Assembly: GCA_011525915.1 (NCBI GenBank)
Contig: WYBM01000088.1
Coordinates: forward strand, 1-64,000
From: Ardenticatenaceae bacterium
GTDB lineage: Bacteria > Chloroflexota > Anaerolineae > Promineifilales > Promineifilaceae
Reading direction: 5' to 3'
DNA: 64,000 bases
Shown: piece by piece, positions 52,542 through 62,144 of the stretch
Layout of the letters: each line of letters starts with the position of its first letter
How positions within the stretch are numbered: the first letter of the stretch is position 1
Position numbers and translations under genes: made by a program
The notes under the pieces: model-generated
The model's database searches: none
Seen by the model: the letters and a program-made list of their open reading frames with translations, nothing else
Told to the model about the DNA's origin: nothing

Positions 52542-54071
52542 TCAGGCACCGCCAGATACGGGCAGCAAAAAGGTAAAAGTACTGCCAGCACCGGGGGTGC
52601 TGTCCACCCACATACGGCCGTGGTGTGCTTCCACAATGCTACGAGCTATGGCCAACCCCAGGCCTGTTCCCCTGATCCCTTTTGTCTCTTCAGTTTGCAC
52701 CCGGTAAAATTTATCAAAGATGTAGGGTAAATCTTGCGGTGGAATACCCATGCCATCATCCTGTACCATCACACTCACTTTCCCCACATCGGCCACAACC
52801 TTAATACAAATCTTGCCCCGTAATGGGGTGTACTTTATAGCATTCCCCATAAGGTTAAGCAGCACTTGTTTCAGACGACGTTCGTCAGCCGTTATCATTA
52901 AGCGTTCCGGCAGCCAGGTTTTAACTTCTTGTTCTTTCCGTTCGGCGGCGGTCTCCAGCGAAAACAAGGCCTCATGAATCAGTGCTACCAGGTCAAAGGA
53001 GGCCAATTGTAAGTCCAGCCCCGCTTGAATCTTGCCCAGGTCAAGCAAATCTGTGACCAATTCATCCATATACTGCCCCGTTTGCAGAATGCGGCGCTGC
53101 AAGTCTATTTGTTTTGGGTTAAGTGGTCCAGCTTTATCCAGGAACTCTGCCGCCAGGGTAATGGCGTTGATGGGGTTCTTTAAATCATGAGAGACGGTGG
53201 CTACAAAATCGTTTTTCATCTGCTCCAGTTCTTTAAGCAGCGTAATATCACGCAATACGGCCGTCCAGCCCACAAATTCGCCAAAATCAGTAATGACGCG
53301 GGCCGCACCAGCCTGGGCCGTACGGCCGTCTGGCAAGCTGACTTCCATCGCCTGTTGATCATGCTCGAAGAGTGACAGCAGTCCCGGATCGGTGACCTTT
53401 TCCACCAGCCGCCTGCCTGCCAGGACCCCTGGCGTCAGCCCCATCATCTGCTCAAAGGCCGGGTTGGCCAGCAAGACAACCCCAGCCTCGTTTACCACCA
53501 GCACACCATCCTGGGTGCTGGTCAACACGGCCGCCAGCGTACTGCGTTCATCAGCCAGCCGCTGATAATAGCGGGCGCTTTCTAATGACGAGGCCATGCC
53601 AGCGGCCAACAACCGCCCAATTTGCAGATCACTGGCCGTATACGTTGTGGGTGACTGGGCCGCAAAGTAAAGGGCGCCCAGCACTTTTTGCTCCTGGCGA
53701 ATGGGCAGGATAAGCGCGGCGCCCAGCCCAAACCCCCGCAGAACACCTTCCAGATCCGGGGTAGCATTCGGGTCTAGCGCCAGGTCAGGGATGATTTCCG
53801 AACGCCGGTGGCGCAGAATGCGGCCGACAATGCCTTCTGACAAGGTATACGGCCGTTCTGGCACGGCATCCCGCGCCCCACCAGCCAGAGGGAAAATAAA
53901 ATACCCCTCACTGTCTTCATCTACCAGACAAAACGCCAGAAAATCATAGGGCACCACCAACCCCGCGTAATCAGCCAATACCTGAAATTGCTGGCTGGGA
54001 ATAGGGGAACCAGCCAGGGTGATCAAAATCTCACTGACCTGGGCCAGCCGTTCATGCAATTCATGCATCAT
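52542..54071 (-). CDS. Soluble GAF-PAS sensor histidine kinase
   Basis: A 509-residue cytosolic kinase with no membrane segment. GAF domain at about 12-170, PAS at 175-282 (TQDGVLVVNEAGVVLLANPAF), dimerisation/phosphoacceptor helix with His295 in VSHDLKNPI, and an HATPase domain at 395-505 (NAIKYT N-box, DDGMGIPPQDLPYIF G1, GTGLGLAIARS G2). The cognate response regulator is not adjacent, although the CpaE-like receiver at 25528 is one candidate in the window. Its ATG overlaps the end of the peroxiredoxin-like gene, so redox or small-molecule sensing via GAF is plausible. Confidence 0.93.
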   Translation of the reverse strand: MMHELHERLAQVSEILITLAGSPIPSQQFQVLADYAGLVVPYDFLAFCLVDEDSEGYFIFPLAGGARDAVPERPYTLSEGIVGRILRHRRSEIIPDLALDPNATPDLEGVLRGFGLGAALILPIRQEQKVLGALYFAAQSPTTYTASDLQIGRLLAAGMASSLESARYYQRLADERSTLAAVLTSTQDGVLVVNEAGVVLLANPAFEQMMGLTPGVLAGRRLVEKVTDPGLLSLFEHDQQAMEVSLPDGRTAQAGAARVITDFGEFVGWTAVLRDITLLKELEQMKNDFVATVSHDLKNPINAITLAAEFLDKAGPLNPKQIDLQRRILQTGQYMDELVTDLLDLGKIQAGLDLQLASFDLVALIHEALFSLETAAERKEQEVKTWLPERLMITADERRLKQVLLNLMGNAIKYTPLRGKICIKVVADVGKVSVMVQDDGMGIPPQDLPYIFDKFYRVQTEETKGIRGTGLGLAIARSIVEAHHGRMWVDSTPGAGSTFTFLLPVSGGA

Positions 54072-54690
54072 GGGGGGCCACCTGTTCTACCAACGTCAAT
54101 AATTCCTGGCCAGTTGGAATGGTTTCCAGACCACGCAGGTGCGCCTGGTGACAAATGCGGCCCTCCAGGTCCAGGATAAAAAGACCCTGCTCCACGGCCG
54201 TGAGGGCATGATGAGCCAGACGGCGCACAAAATTCCGGTTGGCCACATCAATCCAGGAAGCACGCACCGTCTCCAGACCCTCCCCACTTAAAAAGGCTGA
54301 CCCAAAAGCCACCACCGTGTTTTTATTGGCCTCCAAAACACCCCTATCACCAATGTCATAAATGGCGTACAACCGCTTATCGGGGTCACACACAAACGGG
54401 TAAGGCGGCAGGGCAGTAAAAAAGCGCTGCGCCGTTTCCAATAAATTAGGCGCCACCTGAATCACCTCAATCCCCGCAGCCGCCAATTGGTCATAATGGC
54501 TCATAATGCCGTCCATATAGCGGCGGCAGAAGTTGCAGGTGAAGCCGCGCGAAAACCATAAAATCAGCCGCTTTTGCTGGCGATACTGGGCCAGAGTAAT
54601 TAATTCACCCTGAATGGAAGTTAAGCGAAAATCGGGAGCCTGCTGGCCCATCACCGGTTTTATAGGTACAGTTGCTGTGGTTTGTTCCAT
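54061..54690 (-). CDS. AhpC/TSA-family peroxiredoxin-like protein
   Basis: A 209-residue thioredoxin-fold protein. The active-site region is FSRGFTCNFCRRY with a CxxC pair (Cys52, Cys55), a pattern seen in selenoprotein-like or AhpC/TSA redoxin proteins rather than classical peroxiredoxins (which have PxxxTxxC). It probably acts in thiol-disulfide or peroxide chemistry. Its last 11 bases overlap the start of the kinase gene, suggesting coupled translation and a shared redox signal. Divergent from the ClpC-like gene. Confidence 0.87.
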   Translation of the reverse strand: MEQTTATVPIKPVMGQQAPDFRLTSIQGELITLAQYRQQKRLILWFSRGFTCNFCRRYMDGIMSHYDQLAAAGIEVIQVAPNLLETAQRFFTALPPYPFVCDPDKRLYAIYDIGDRGVLEANKNTVVAFGSAFLSGEGLETVRASWIDVANRNFVRRLAHHALTAVEQGLFILDLEGRICHQAHLRGLETIPTGQELLTLVEQVAPHDA

Positions 54691-54825
54691 AACACCTATT
54701 ATGGTACCCCATGTCCGTAAGGGTCAATACCTTCTCCACACTTCTTAAAGTCCCCTGACCTCTAACCGATTGCCGCAACCTATGTTAAAATGCCCGCCAA
54801 GCCTGATAAGGAATAAAGTTACGCA

Positions 54826-57033
54826 ATGGACACACTGAATCCCAACATCCCTACGCCGGAAATGGCGCGGCTCATGACCACCGCCGCCAGCAAAATGAAA
54901 GAGTATCATCTGCAATATCTTACGCCACAACTATTGCTGCGCATCTTTCTAGACGACCCCAAATGTGGCGCCTACCAGATTTTGAACACGCTGCAAAAGG
55001 AGCGCGGATTTGACCTGGCAGACCTGACACGCCGGGTAGAGCAGATGGCCCATACCAACAAAGGGCGGGACGCTAAATTTAACTTCACAGACGACTTTGG
55101 CAAAGATGCGCGCCTGGCAGATGAGACGCTGGTAGTGCTGGATGAAGGATTATCTATCGCCCAGGCACGCGATGAGCTAAAAGTGGGCAGTGCGCACGCC
55201 CTGGCTGCCATGGCCCAGCCTTCCGTTACCACGTATGGCGTTTTGCAGCGGATTGGGGTAACGGCCACGGCCGTGATCGCCCTGTTAGAGTCGGTGGCCC
55301 AAGACGGCACGGCCGTGATCCATGACTTTATTGAAGACGCCAAAAAAGGCAACGCCCCCCCTTACTATGAACGGCAAGAGCTGCTGCGTGATCTGAGCAG
55401 CCTGCTGGCCCTGGCTCAACGGCGGCATGTCATCCTGGTAGGACCAGAAGGGGCCGGAAAACGCACCCTCATCTACAGCCTGGCCCAACGCCTAGCTGAA
55501 GGTAGCCATGGCGGGGCTGATTTGCGCTCTGTGGTGGAAATCAACGAGGCCGCCTTGCTGGAAAACCCGCTGGCGGCCGTGCGCGCCGGGCTGCGCCGGG
55601 CCAGCGGCGGTATTTTGCTGGTACCCAATATGGAGCGCTTCTTCGCCGACCGGCTGCGGCAGCAATTTCCAGAAGGGGTCAGCCGTGAACTGCACAAAGC
55701 CTTGCTGAGCAATGAGCAGATTATCATCGGCACCACCACACCCGGCGACTACGACCGGCTGCGGCAGCATGATCTGATTCGCCAGCAGACCAACCGGCTG
55801 GATGTGCCGCCGGCCACGGCCAAAGAAGCCATTGCCATGTTAAACTTCCACAAACAGCGGCTGGAGCAGGAATATGATGTGGAGGTCAGCCTGGCAGCGC
55901 TGGAAACGGCCGTACAACTGGCAGCGCAGTATATTCAGACCATTGCCCTGCCGGCCGCGGCGGTGCGGCTGGCCGACCGCGCCTGTGCCCTGGTGCGTAT
56001 GGCCATGTCTAGCCCGCAAGCAGCTTACCCGGGGGTGCAGCCCAACGGCCGTCTGGACGCCGAAGATGTGATGCAAGCAGCCGCCCAAATGACCAATATC
56101 CCCATCACCAAGTTGACGGAAGACGAAAAAGGCAAATACGCCAGCATGGTGGAACATCTGCACCAACGCCTCATCGGCCAGGAAGAGGCGGTGCTGGCAG
56201 TGAGCCGGGCAGTAAAAACGGCACGGGTGGGGCTGCGCGATAAAAAACGGCCTATCGGCTCCTTCCTCTTCCTGGGGCCCAGCGGCGTCGGCAAGACAGA
56301 ACTGGCCAAAGCGCTGGCAGAATTTATGTTTGGCACCGAGCAGGCGATGCTGGTGTTGGACATGAGCGAATACCAGGAAGAGGCCAGCGTCAACAAGCTC
56401 ATTGGCGCGCCGCCGGGCTACGTGGGCTTTGAAGGTGGCGGGCGGCTGACCAATTTTGTGCGCGAACGGCCGTATACGGTGGTGCTCTTTGATGAAGTGG
56501 AAAAGGCCCACCAACGCGTCTTTGATGTGCTGCTGCAAGTGATGGAAGAGGGCCGCCTGACAGACAGCCAGGGCAACACTGCCCAGTTCAGCGAAGCGGT
56601 GATCATCATGACCAGCAACCTGGGATCGCCCTATATGTTGGTGCCCGTCATTGGTGAACACGAACGAGAATTAGTGATGGCCGAAGTCCACCGCTTTTTC
56701 CGGCCAGAATTCCTGAACCGCATTGATGAGGTGGTCATGTTCCATCAGCTTACAGGGGGCCAACTGGCCAAAATTTTAGACCTGATGTTAGGCAAAGAGA
56801 TCAGGCTGGCCAAAGAGCAGGGGCTAGAGTTGGCGCTGACACCTGGGGCCAAACAATGGCTGCTGGCCCAAAATGATGAGCCGCAGTACGGTGCCCGACC
56901 GCTGCGCCGCATCATCGCCCGTTATTTGCGTGAACCGCTGGCCAATTATCTGTTAACCCAAACGCAAAAGGGACATACGGCCGTGGTTATCATAGACGCC
57001 GGCGACGACGGCCTGAAATTTCAAATGGCATGA
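54826..57033 (+). CDS. ClpC/ClpB-like double AAA+ ATPase with degenerate first module
   Basis: A 735-residue Hsp100-type unfoldase. An N-domain (about 10-150) is followed by AAA1, whose Walker A reads GPEGAGKR (206-213) with Arg in place of Thr/Ser, and whose Walker B is replaced by ILLVPNMERFF (263-273), so no Asp-Glu pair. AAA2 is normal: GPSGVGKT (484-491), LFDEVEK (554-560), pore loop GYVG (531-534) and GARPLRR sensor 2. No ClpC-type middle domain is visible between them. Only the second module should hydrolyse ATP. The start at 54826 has no strong ribosome site. Six ACGGCCGT copies lie inside. Confidence 0.9.
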   Translation: MDTLNPNIPTPEMARLMTTAASKMKEYHLQYLTPQLLLRIFLDDPKCGAYQILNTLQKERGFDLADLTRRVEQMAHTNKGRDAKFNFTDDFGKDARLADETLVVLDEGLSIAQARDELKVGSAHALAAMAQPSVTTYGVLQRIGVTATAVIALLESVAQDGTAVIHDFIEDAKKGNAPPYYERQELLRDLSSLLALAQRRHVILVGPEGAGKRTLIYSLAQRLAEGSHGGADLRSVVEINEAALLENPLAAVRAGLRRASGGILLVPNMERFFADRLRQQFPEGVSRELHKALLSNEQIIIGTTTPGDYDRLRQHDLIRQQTNRLDVPPATAKEAIAMLNFHKQRLEQEYDVEVSLAALETAVQLAAQYIQTIALPAAAVRLADRACALVRMAMSSPQAAYPGVQPNGRLDAEDVMQAAAQMTNIPITKLTEDEKGKYASMVEHLHQRLIGQEEAVLAVSRAVKTARVGLRDKKRPIGSFLFLGPSGVGKTELAKALAEFMFGTEQAMLVLDMSEYQEEASVNKLIGAPPGYVGFEGGGRLTNFVRERPYTVVLFDEVEKAHQRVFDVLLQVMEEGRLTDSQGNTAQFSEAVIIMTSNLGSPYMLVPVIGEHERELVMAEVHRFFRPEFLNRIDEVVMFHQLTGGQLAKILDLMLGKEIRLAKEQGLELALTPGAKQWLLAQNDEPQYGARPLRRIIARYLREPLANYLLTQTQKGHTAVVIIDAGDDGLKFQMA

Positions 57034-57052
57034 CACAGCCTGATTCCCCGCA

Positions 57053-60000
57053 TCAAGGCTTCAAAATAATGGGCAGGTATACGGCCGTTTCCGCCACATC
57101 CCCAGCCACAAACGGTGTACCGCCCAGGTCGGCGGCTGTCAGGCCGACCGCGACCAGGTTTTGTCCGCTGGCCGTCACCCCCACCCGCCGTTCCCAGCAA
57201 TCGCCGCCCGGCACAGTGCAGGCAGCTGCGTTCGGCATCCAGTAGAGGCGCTGCTCATCGCGCACCCGCTGGTTGCAGGCCAGGTTATCATCGACAGGCA
57301 CGGCCACGCTCCATAGGCCGCTGCCGCCCACGGTAAAAAAGTCGTAGTAATCAGAGCACAGGTCGGACGCGTCAGCGGTGATGCCATCGCCAAACGGCCA
57401 CACGGCCCGGCCGTGGCTGACAATAACGGCCGTGCCGCTGCCGCCACTTAACTGGGCTCCACTCAGGCTGGCGCTGCCGTCACCAGCAGCCCAGCTCTGC
57501 ACCGGGGCGCCCAGCCGCGCGGCCCAGGCGGCCGTGCCCAGGCCAGGCGGCGCCGGGTCACTGTACGCTCCCCACCAGTTATGCCTCAGGTTATTTGACC
57601 CGCCGCTGTGGTTTAGGGCTGTGGTAAACGTTTCGACGTTGTTGGCATAAGCCAGCAGCATACCACTCGATTGCTCAAACACGATGACATTACCGCTAAA
57701 GTGGTTGCCCATGATCACGGCCGTGCCTGACCCGGCCATGATCACGGCCGTGTCAAACCCCGTCATCGAATTCAGCGAATTTTGTACCGTCAGATCACCA
57801 CTGCCGCTAACGGAAATCGCCACCCCGGGAGCAATGGCCGCCAGAGAGACACCGTCAAAGGTAACGTCACCACTGCCTACAGTAAACAGAGCACTGCCAT
57901 AACTGCCGTCCCAGGTTAGTGTGCCGGGGCCGTCTACCAGCACATTGTGCGCCCCGCCGTTACCACTGGTAAGACCATCATGCACGGTGTAATCATCCAA
58001 GATGGTGATCCAGCCGTCGTCAGCAACGGCGGCAAACGCTGCCAAGATGTCATCCGTACAAGGTGCCAGGAAGTTACATACCGCAATGGTAGAACCAACA
58101 TAGATATGCGGCGGTGGGGTTGAATTGACGGCCGTACTCACGCTGGCCCGGTTATTTCCGGCCACATGGTCAAAAGAGCCGCTGTTAACCGCCACCACGT
58201 TGGTAAGGGGGCCAACGGCCGTCAGGGGTACATGAGCCGCAAACACGGCCGTGCCCGTCGCCCCTATACCCAGGTCAGCCAGCGCACATGTCACCACACC
58301 CCCCTTCACACTACACCCCGTACCGGCCACAAAAGTGAGACCCGCCGGCAGGGTGTCAGAAATGGTCACGGCCGTCGCTGTATAAGGGCCATGGTTGGTG
58401 ATAACGGCCGTGACTGTAATATAGCCACCTACCGCTACCGGATCTGGCAGCGCCGAAACGCCCACCGCCAGATCGGCCGGTGGATAGAGGTAGATGGAAG
58501 GAATAATTTCCTTCACCTGGTTGGCGCTCTCCCAGGAAAGGGCGGCCACCGCATCCCCTGCATTTTCATAAAATTGCAGCTCAATATCATACCGTTCTCC
58601 AGCTTGCAACGTTATAACGCCGCTGGCCTCGCGGGCAGCATGATCAGACCAATCATCCACCACCTGTACCCCATCTACCCACAGCCGGATGCCATCATCA
58701 GAATAGGTGTAAAAGGTATAGGGCTCAGTATAAAGCGGCTGCACCTGCCCCAGCCAACGCACGGCAAACAGGTCATCGCTCACCGTCGGATCAGGCGATC
58801 CGCCCTGCCAATCAAAATCAATGGTGCTGTCGATGCGCGCCAGGCGAAACGTCTGAAAGGGATCGGTGGGCGGTGTGGGGCCGGTAAACTCATAATAACC
58901 GCCCAACAGCCCTGCGCCTTGGCCCACTTCACCCACTAATACATACGCCGGTTTACGGGCCACACTGACTCCGTTAGCCCCCGTCACCCGTAAAACAACG
59001 TCAAAGATGCCCGTCTGGGTGTACGTATGGCTGGGGTTTTGCAGGGTGCTGGTAGCACCGTCGCCAAAATCCCAGAACCAGGCGACCGGCCCAGGTACGT
59101 TAGAGGTGTCTGTAAAGAGTACTGTCAACGGCGCCAGACCCAGACGCGGCGCCCCTACAAAATCGGCCACGCCTACAAAACGCACCCGCAAAATGTTGGC
59201 ACCGGCGTCAATGGGGGTGATGTAGTTTAAATCCTTGTACAAATCGGAAAAATACAAGCCATCTGGCCCGGCAGCCATACCGGCCGCGCTAGCCTTGCCC
59301 GTGCCATTATATTCCACCAACGTAACCGGCCCCGTAATCAGGTTACCATTGCCATCCAGCACAAACTCAACAAGTCGTTTGCCACGTGTTTGCGGCCCGG
59401 TTGCCCAGGTGGGGCCAGATTCAGTAACAAACGCATGATCCAGCTTTTCGGTGGGAAAGCCACTACCACCAAAGGTGCCGTCCTGGATAAAAGCCATATC
59501 CACCGGGGCATGGGCAGGATTCCAGTTGTAAATGGCATTAATGGTCATGGAGCCATTGGTGCCATTCCAGCCATAACTGGTGCCGCTGATGATGCGCGCC
59601 AGACGATCTATGCTGGGCCCGTTTTCAACTTCATACAACTCTCCATCGGCCTCACGCCAATCGCCGCCAAAGGGGTTACGCAAACCATAAGCATAGACAT
59701 AATCACGGGCACCACCACTGCCCACGTAAAACGGGTTGTCACTGGGGGCGCTGCCGTCCAAATTCAGGCGTAAAATCTTGCCCCGGAAGGAATCCAGGTT
59801 TAACGCCGTACTGGCGACAAAGCCATCGCCCATATGCACGTATAATTTACCGTCTGGCCCAATGCTGATGTTGGAAATCTGGTGGGACTGACCCTGTGAT
59901 TCACCGATCATATTAAGTACCGTGATTTGGGTGCTGGCCGAAATCCCGCCATCAACACTTTGGAAACGCATCACTTTGGGATAATGAGGCGCAGGTTCAT

Positions 60001-61249
60001 TGGCGGGATCACTGCTGTATAACATGGTGGCAAACACATCCCCGGTCGCCGGGTCTACCGTAACACCGGTAACACCTTGTTCACCGCTGCCGGGGAAATT
60101 GCCAGTAGGGTTAAAGTTAAGCAAATCGGTGGCATAGTCATAGACACTGCCATTACGTGTGACGACTTTAATCTTGCCATACAGCTCGGTGACATAATAG
60201 AATGGGTCATCGGGGTTACCAGGATAGACACCTTCAGGCACAAAAGCGATGTGAACGGGTAATTGGAAGCCGGTAGCTACCACTTCCACCTTATAACCGG
60301 CCTGCAAGGCCAGCCAGGGCACGGGCGCCCCACGGGCCAACTCGGAAAAGTTTGGCTCGGTTTGGGCAGCGCTGCCCACATAAGTGCTGCCATTGGCCGA
60401 TACCCAAAAGTAAAGGGAATAGGTGGGTGTAATGCTCATGGCCGGTAGGTAAACGGTGTGAAGGCTGTTATCACCGCCAACAAACGTGAGATCTGTCTCT
60501 GGCAAGATCAGGTAACTGCCGGTGTTTCCAGCGCTCACCTGCACCCGCACATTCACATGAGCGGCCAACGGCGCCGGGTTAACAACCTGGTTGGTAGTGC
60601 CGTCGGAGCCGGTAAATTGCAGCAATGTCTGCCCGGAAGGTGATTCTACTTTTAAGAAGGGCTGGGGCGTGCCGGGTGGTAAAATCAGGGGGACATTAGC
60701 AACGTCTACCCATTGTGCTGGGGGTGAAGGCAGAATGTCATCCAATTGCAAAGGGAACAGTTGGGTAGCCGGCCCGGTGCGAAATGCACGCTGCGACCAG
60801 GGACTGACTTCATTGTTGTCATCAATGTGACGTACTTGCATGAGGTAGTTGGTATCGTACTCAAGTTCGGTACGGCCGTTGTAACTGCCCATAAATGTGC
60901 CATCCCCCAGATGTGTATGCAGCTTTTCTACACCGCCAATACAAACCGTTTCCCAGATCAGTTCCTGAGTGGCAGAGATAATGATTTGCCAGTCAGAACA
61001 TTGATGGCCGTGGCCGTCAGGATCGCTCATGGGGTTCGTTTCCATATGGACGTCTGAGGGGCTGACGATTTGTCCGTCTACCGTCGGCTCAGTGATAACC
61101 GGTGGGTCTGGGGGTGTCAGTGGCGCAGAAAATAGAGCCCGGGTCGTAAAAAGGGGAATAATGGCTAATAAACAAGGGATGATAATGAATAAGAGACGGC
61201 GCCAGTTAACAGACGACACCGGTGCCGGGCGAACGGGGGACTTCTTCAC
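57053..61249 (-). CDS. 1398-residue secreted modular protein with sugar dehydrogenase-like propeller
   Basis: Signal/anchor near residues 18-42; a fibronectin-like region to about 320; a six-bladed soluble-sugar-dehydrogenase-like propeller from about 330 to 660 (GFQLPVHIAFVPEG, SGEQGVTGVTVDPATG, GLRNPFGGDWREADGELYEVENGP, TSYGWNG); a PKD domain near 685-765 (VAWFWDFGDGATS); a PA14 domain near 780-910 (PYTFYTYSDDGIRLWVDG); a DUF11 domain near 920-1020 (DTLPAGLTFVAGTGC); a beta-helix region; and the tail VYLPIILKP at the stop. Probably a cell-surface or released glycan-active protein. It converges on the ClpC-like gene 20 bases away. Confidence 0.85.
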   Translation of the reverse strand: MKKSPVRPAPVSSVNWRRLLFIIIPCLLAIIPLFTTRALFSAPLTPPDPPVITEPTVDGQIVSPSDVHMETNPMSDPDGHGHQCSDWQIIISATQELIWETVCIGGVEKLHTHLGDGTFMGSYNGRTELEYDTNYLMQVRHIDDNNEVSPWSQRAFRTGPATQLFPLQLDDILPSPPAQWVDVANVPLILPPGTPQPFLKVESPSGQTLLQFTGSDGTTNQVVNPAPLAAHVNVRVQVSAGNTGSYLILPETDLTFVGGDNSLHTVYLPAMSITPTYSLYFWVSANGSTYVGSAAQTEPNFSELARGAPVPWLALQAGYKVEVVATGFQLPVHIAFVPEGVYPGNPDDPFYYVTELYGKIKVVTRNGSVYDYATDLLNFNPTGNFPGSGEQGVTGVTVDPATGDVFATMLYSSDPANEPAPHYPKVMRFQSVDGGISASTQITVLNMIGESQGQSHQISNISIGPDGKLYVHMGDGFVASTALNLDSFRGKILRLNLDGSAPSDNPFYVGSGGARDYVYAYGLRNPFGGDWREADGELYEVENGPSIDRLARIISGTSYGWNGTNGSMTINAIYNWNPAHAPVDMAFIQDGTFGGSGFPTEKLDHAFVTESGPTWATGPQTRGKRLVEFVLDGNGNLITGPVTLVEYNGTGKASAAGMAAGPDGLYFSDLYKDLNYITPIDAGANILRVRFVGVADFVGAPRLGLAPLTVLFTDTSNVPGPVAWFWDFGDGATSTLQNPSHTYTQTGIFDVVLRVTGANGVSVARKPAYVLVGEVGQGAGLLGGYYEFTGPTPPTDPFQTFRLARIDSTIDFDWQGGSPDPTVSDDLFAVRWLGQVQPLYTEPYTFYTYSDDGIRLWVDGVQVVDDWSDHAAREASGVITLQAGERYDIELQFYENAGDAVAALSWESANQVKEIIPSIYLYPPADLAVGVSALPDPVAVGGYITVTAVITNHGPYTATAVTISDTLPAGLTFVAGTGCSVKGGVVTCALADLGIGATGTAVFAAHVPLTAVGPLTNVVAVNSGSFDHVAGNNRASVSTAVNSTPPPHIYVGSTIAVCNFLAPCTDDILAAFAAVADDGWITILDDYTVHDGLTSGNGGAHNVLVDGPGTLTWDGSYGSALFTVGSGDVTFDGVSLAAIAPGVAISVSGSGDLTVQNSLNSMTGFDTAVIMAGSGTAVIMGNHFSGNVIVFEQSSGMLLAYANNVETFTTALNHSGGSNNLRHNWWGAYSDPAPPGLGTAAWAARLGAPVQSWAAGDGSASLSGAQLSGGSGTAVIVSHGRAVWPFGDGITADASDLCSDYYDFFTVGGSGLWSVAVPVDDNLACNQRVRDEQRLYWMPNAAACTVPGGDCWERRVGVTASGQNLVAVGLTAADLGGTPFVAGDVAETAVYLPIILKP

Positions 61250-61341
61250 GTTTGACTTCCTTTAGGGCACGGCCCTGAAAGCATGATTGACAACGTGTGC
61301 AGTCTAACACCCGCCAACCACTACCCTCAACATGACCAGAG

Positions 61342-62127
61342 TCATGGGATAGAAGTCCCTTTAGCCAGAATGAGCAGTCGTTCGCTCGCTTCATGGAAGG
61401 GGGATTTGTCGTAGTCACCGAAAAAGGCAAGATGATGGAAATCAGCTTCTGACAGCAGTAGTTCCATTTGGTGAGGATAACGATAGTGGTAGGTGGCCTG
61501 GGCTACCGTGCGGTGGACAGGGCCACCCATTGCCGGTGAACGGTCATAAACCCAGGTAACGTGTAACGTTTGCGCCGCGGTGTCTACCCGGTTGGCCGCC
61601 TGGTGCAAGATAATGTCACCATTATCCGGATCGGTAAGGGTATTTTCCAGCGTAAGCAGGTGGTCTTCCGGCATATTGGCAACAGTGAGAGGGTTGGCCA
61701 GATCTATGAAGCATATACCGTTTGCTGCCAGGCGCGTCTGCACCCCTTTCAAAGCAGCTAAGGCCTGCCCGGAGTCCAGGTGCATAAATGTGTTGTATGG
61801 AATGAGGATCAGGGGATAACGGCCGTCTTCCACCGGGTCGCTTGTTGTCAACCTGGTCATATCACCAGTCACCAGTGTTACCCGCTGCTGCACAGCGTCT
61901 GGCGCCAGGGCCAGGCGCTGGCGGGCCCGCGCCAACATGGCCGCCGAAGTATCCAGCCCGGTGACGGCATGCCCGGCCTGTGCCAGGGGCAGCAACAGCC
62001 GCCCACTGCCGCAGCCCAACTCTAACACCGGTCCCTTGGTTTGCTGGGCCAGTGTCAAAATAAAGGGAACGTCGGCCGTTAGATCAGCGTGCGTTAAATC
62101 GTAGTACAGGGCAATGTGATCATACAT
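61342..62127 (-). CDS. Class I SAM-dependent methyltransferase
   Basis: A 261-residue Rossmann-type methyltransferase. Motif I is LELGCGSGR (35-43), followed by VTGLDTS with the ribose-binding Asp and VTLVTGDMTRL. The C-terminal half contains DLANPLTVANMPED and a mostly beta region. The acceptor cannot be inferred. It starts 17 bases after the end of the GH18 gene, on the same strand, so the two are probably cotranscribed. Confidence 0.88.
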   Translation of the reverse strand: MYDHIALYYDLTHADLTADVPFILTLAQQTKGPVLELGCGSGRLLLPLAQAGHAVTGLDTSAAMLARARQRLALAPDAVQQRVTLVTGDMTRLTTSDPVEDGRYPLILIPYNTFMHLDSGQALAALKGVQTRLAANGICFIDLANPLTVANMPEDHLLTLENTLTDPDNGDIILHQAANRVDTAAQTLHVTWVYDRSPAMGGPVHRTVAQATYHYRYPHQMELLLSEADFHHLAFFGDYDKSPFHEASERLLILAKGTSIP

Positions 62128-62144
62128 GGCAGGCCTAAAAGCAG

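Noticed and set aside
55840..56661. 273-codon minus-strand frame opposite the ClpC-like gene
   Set aside because: Shadow of the AAA2 module on the other strand.
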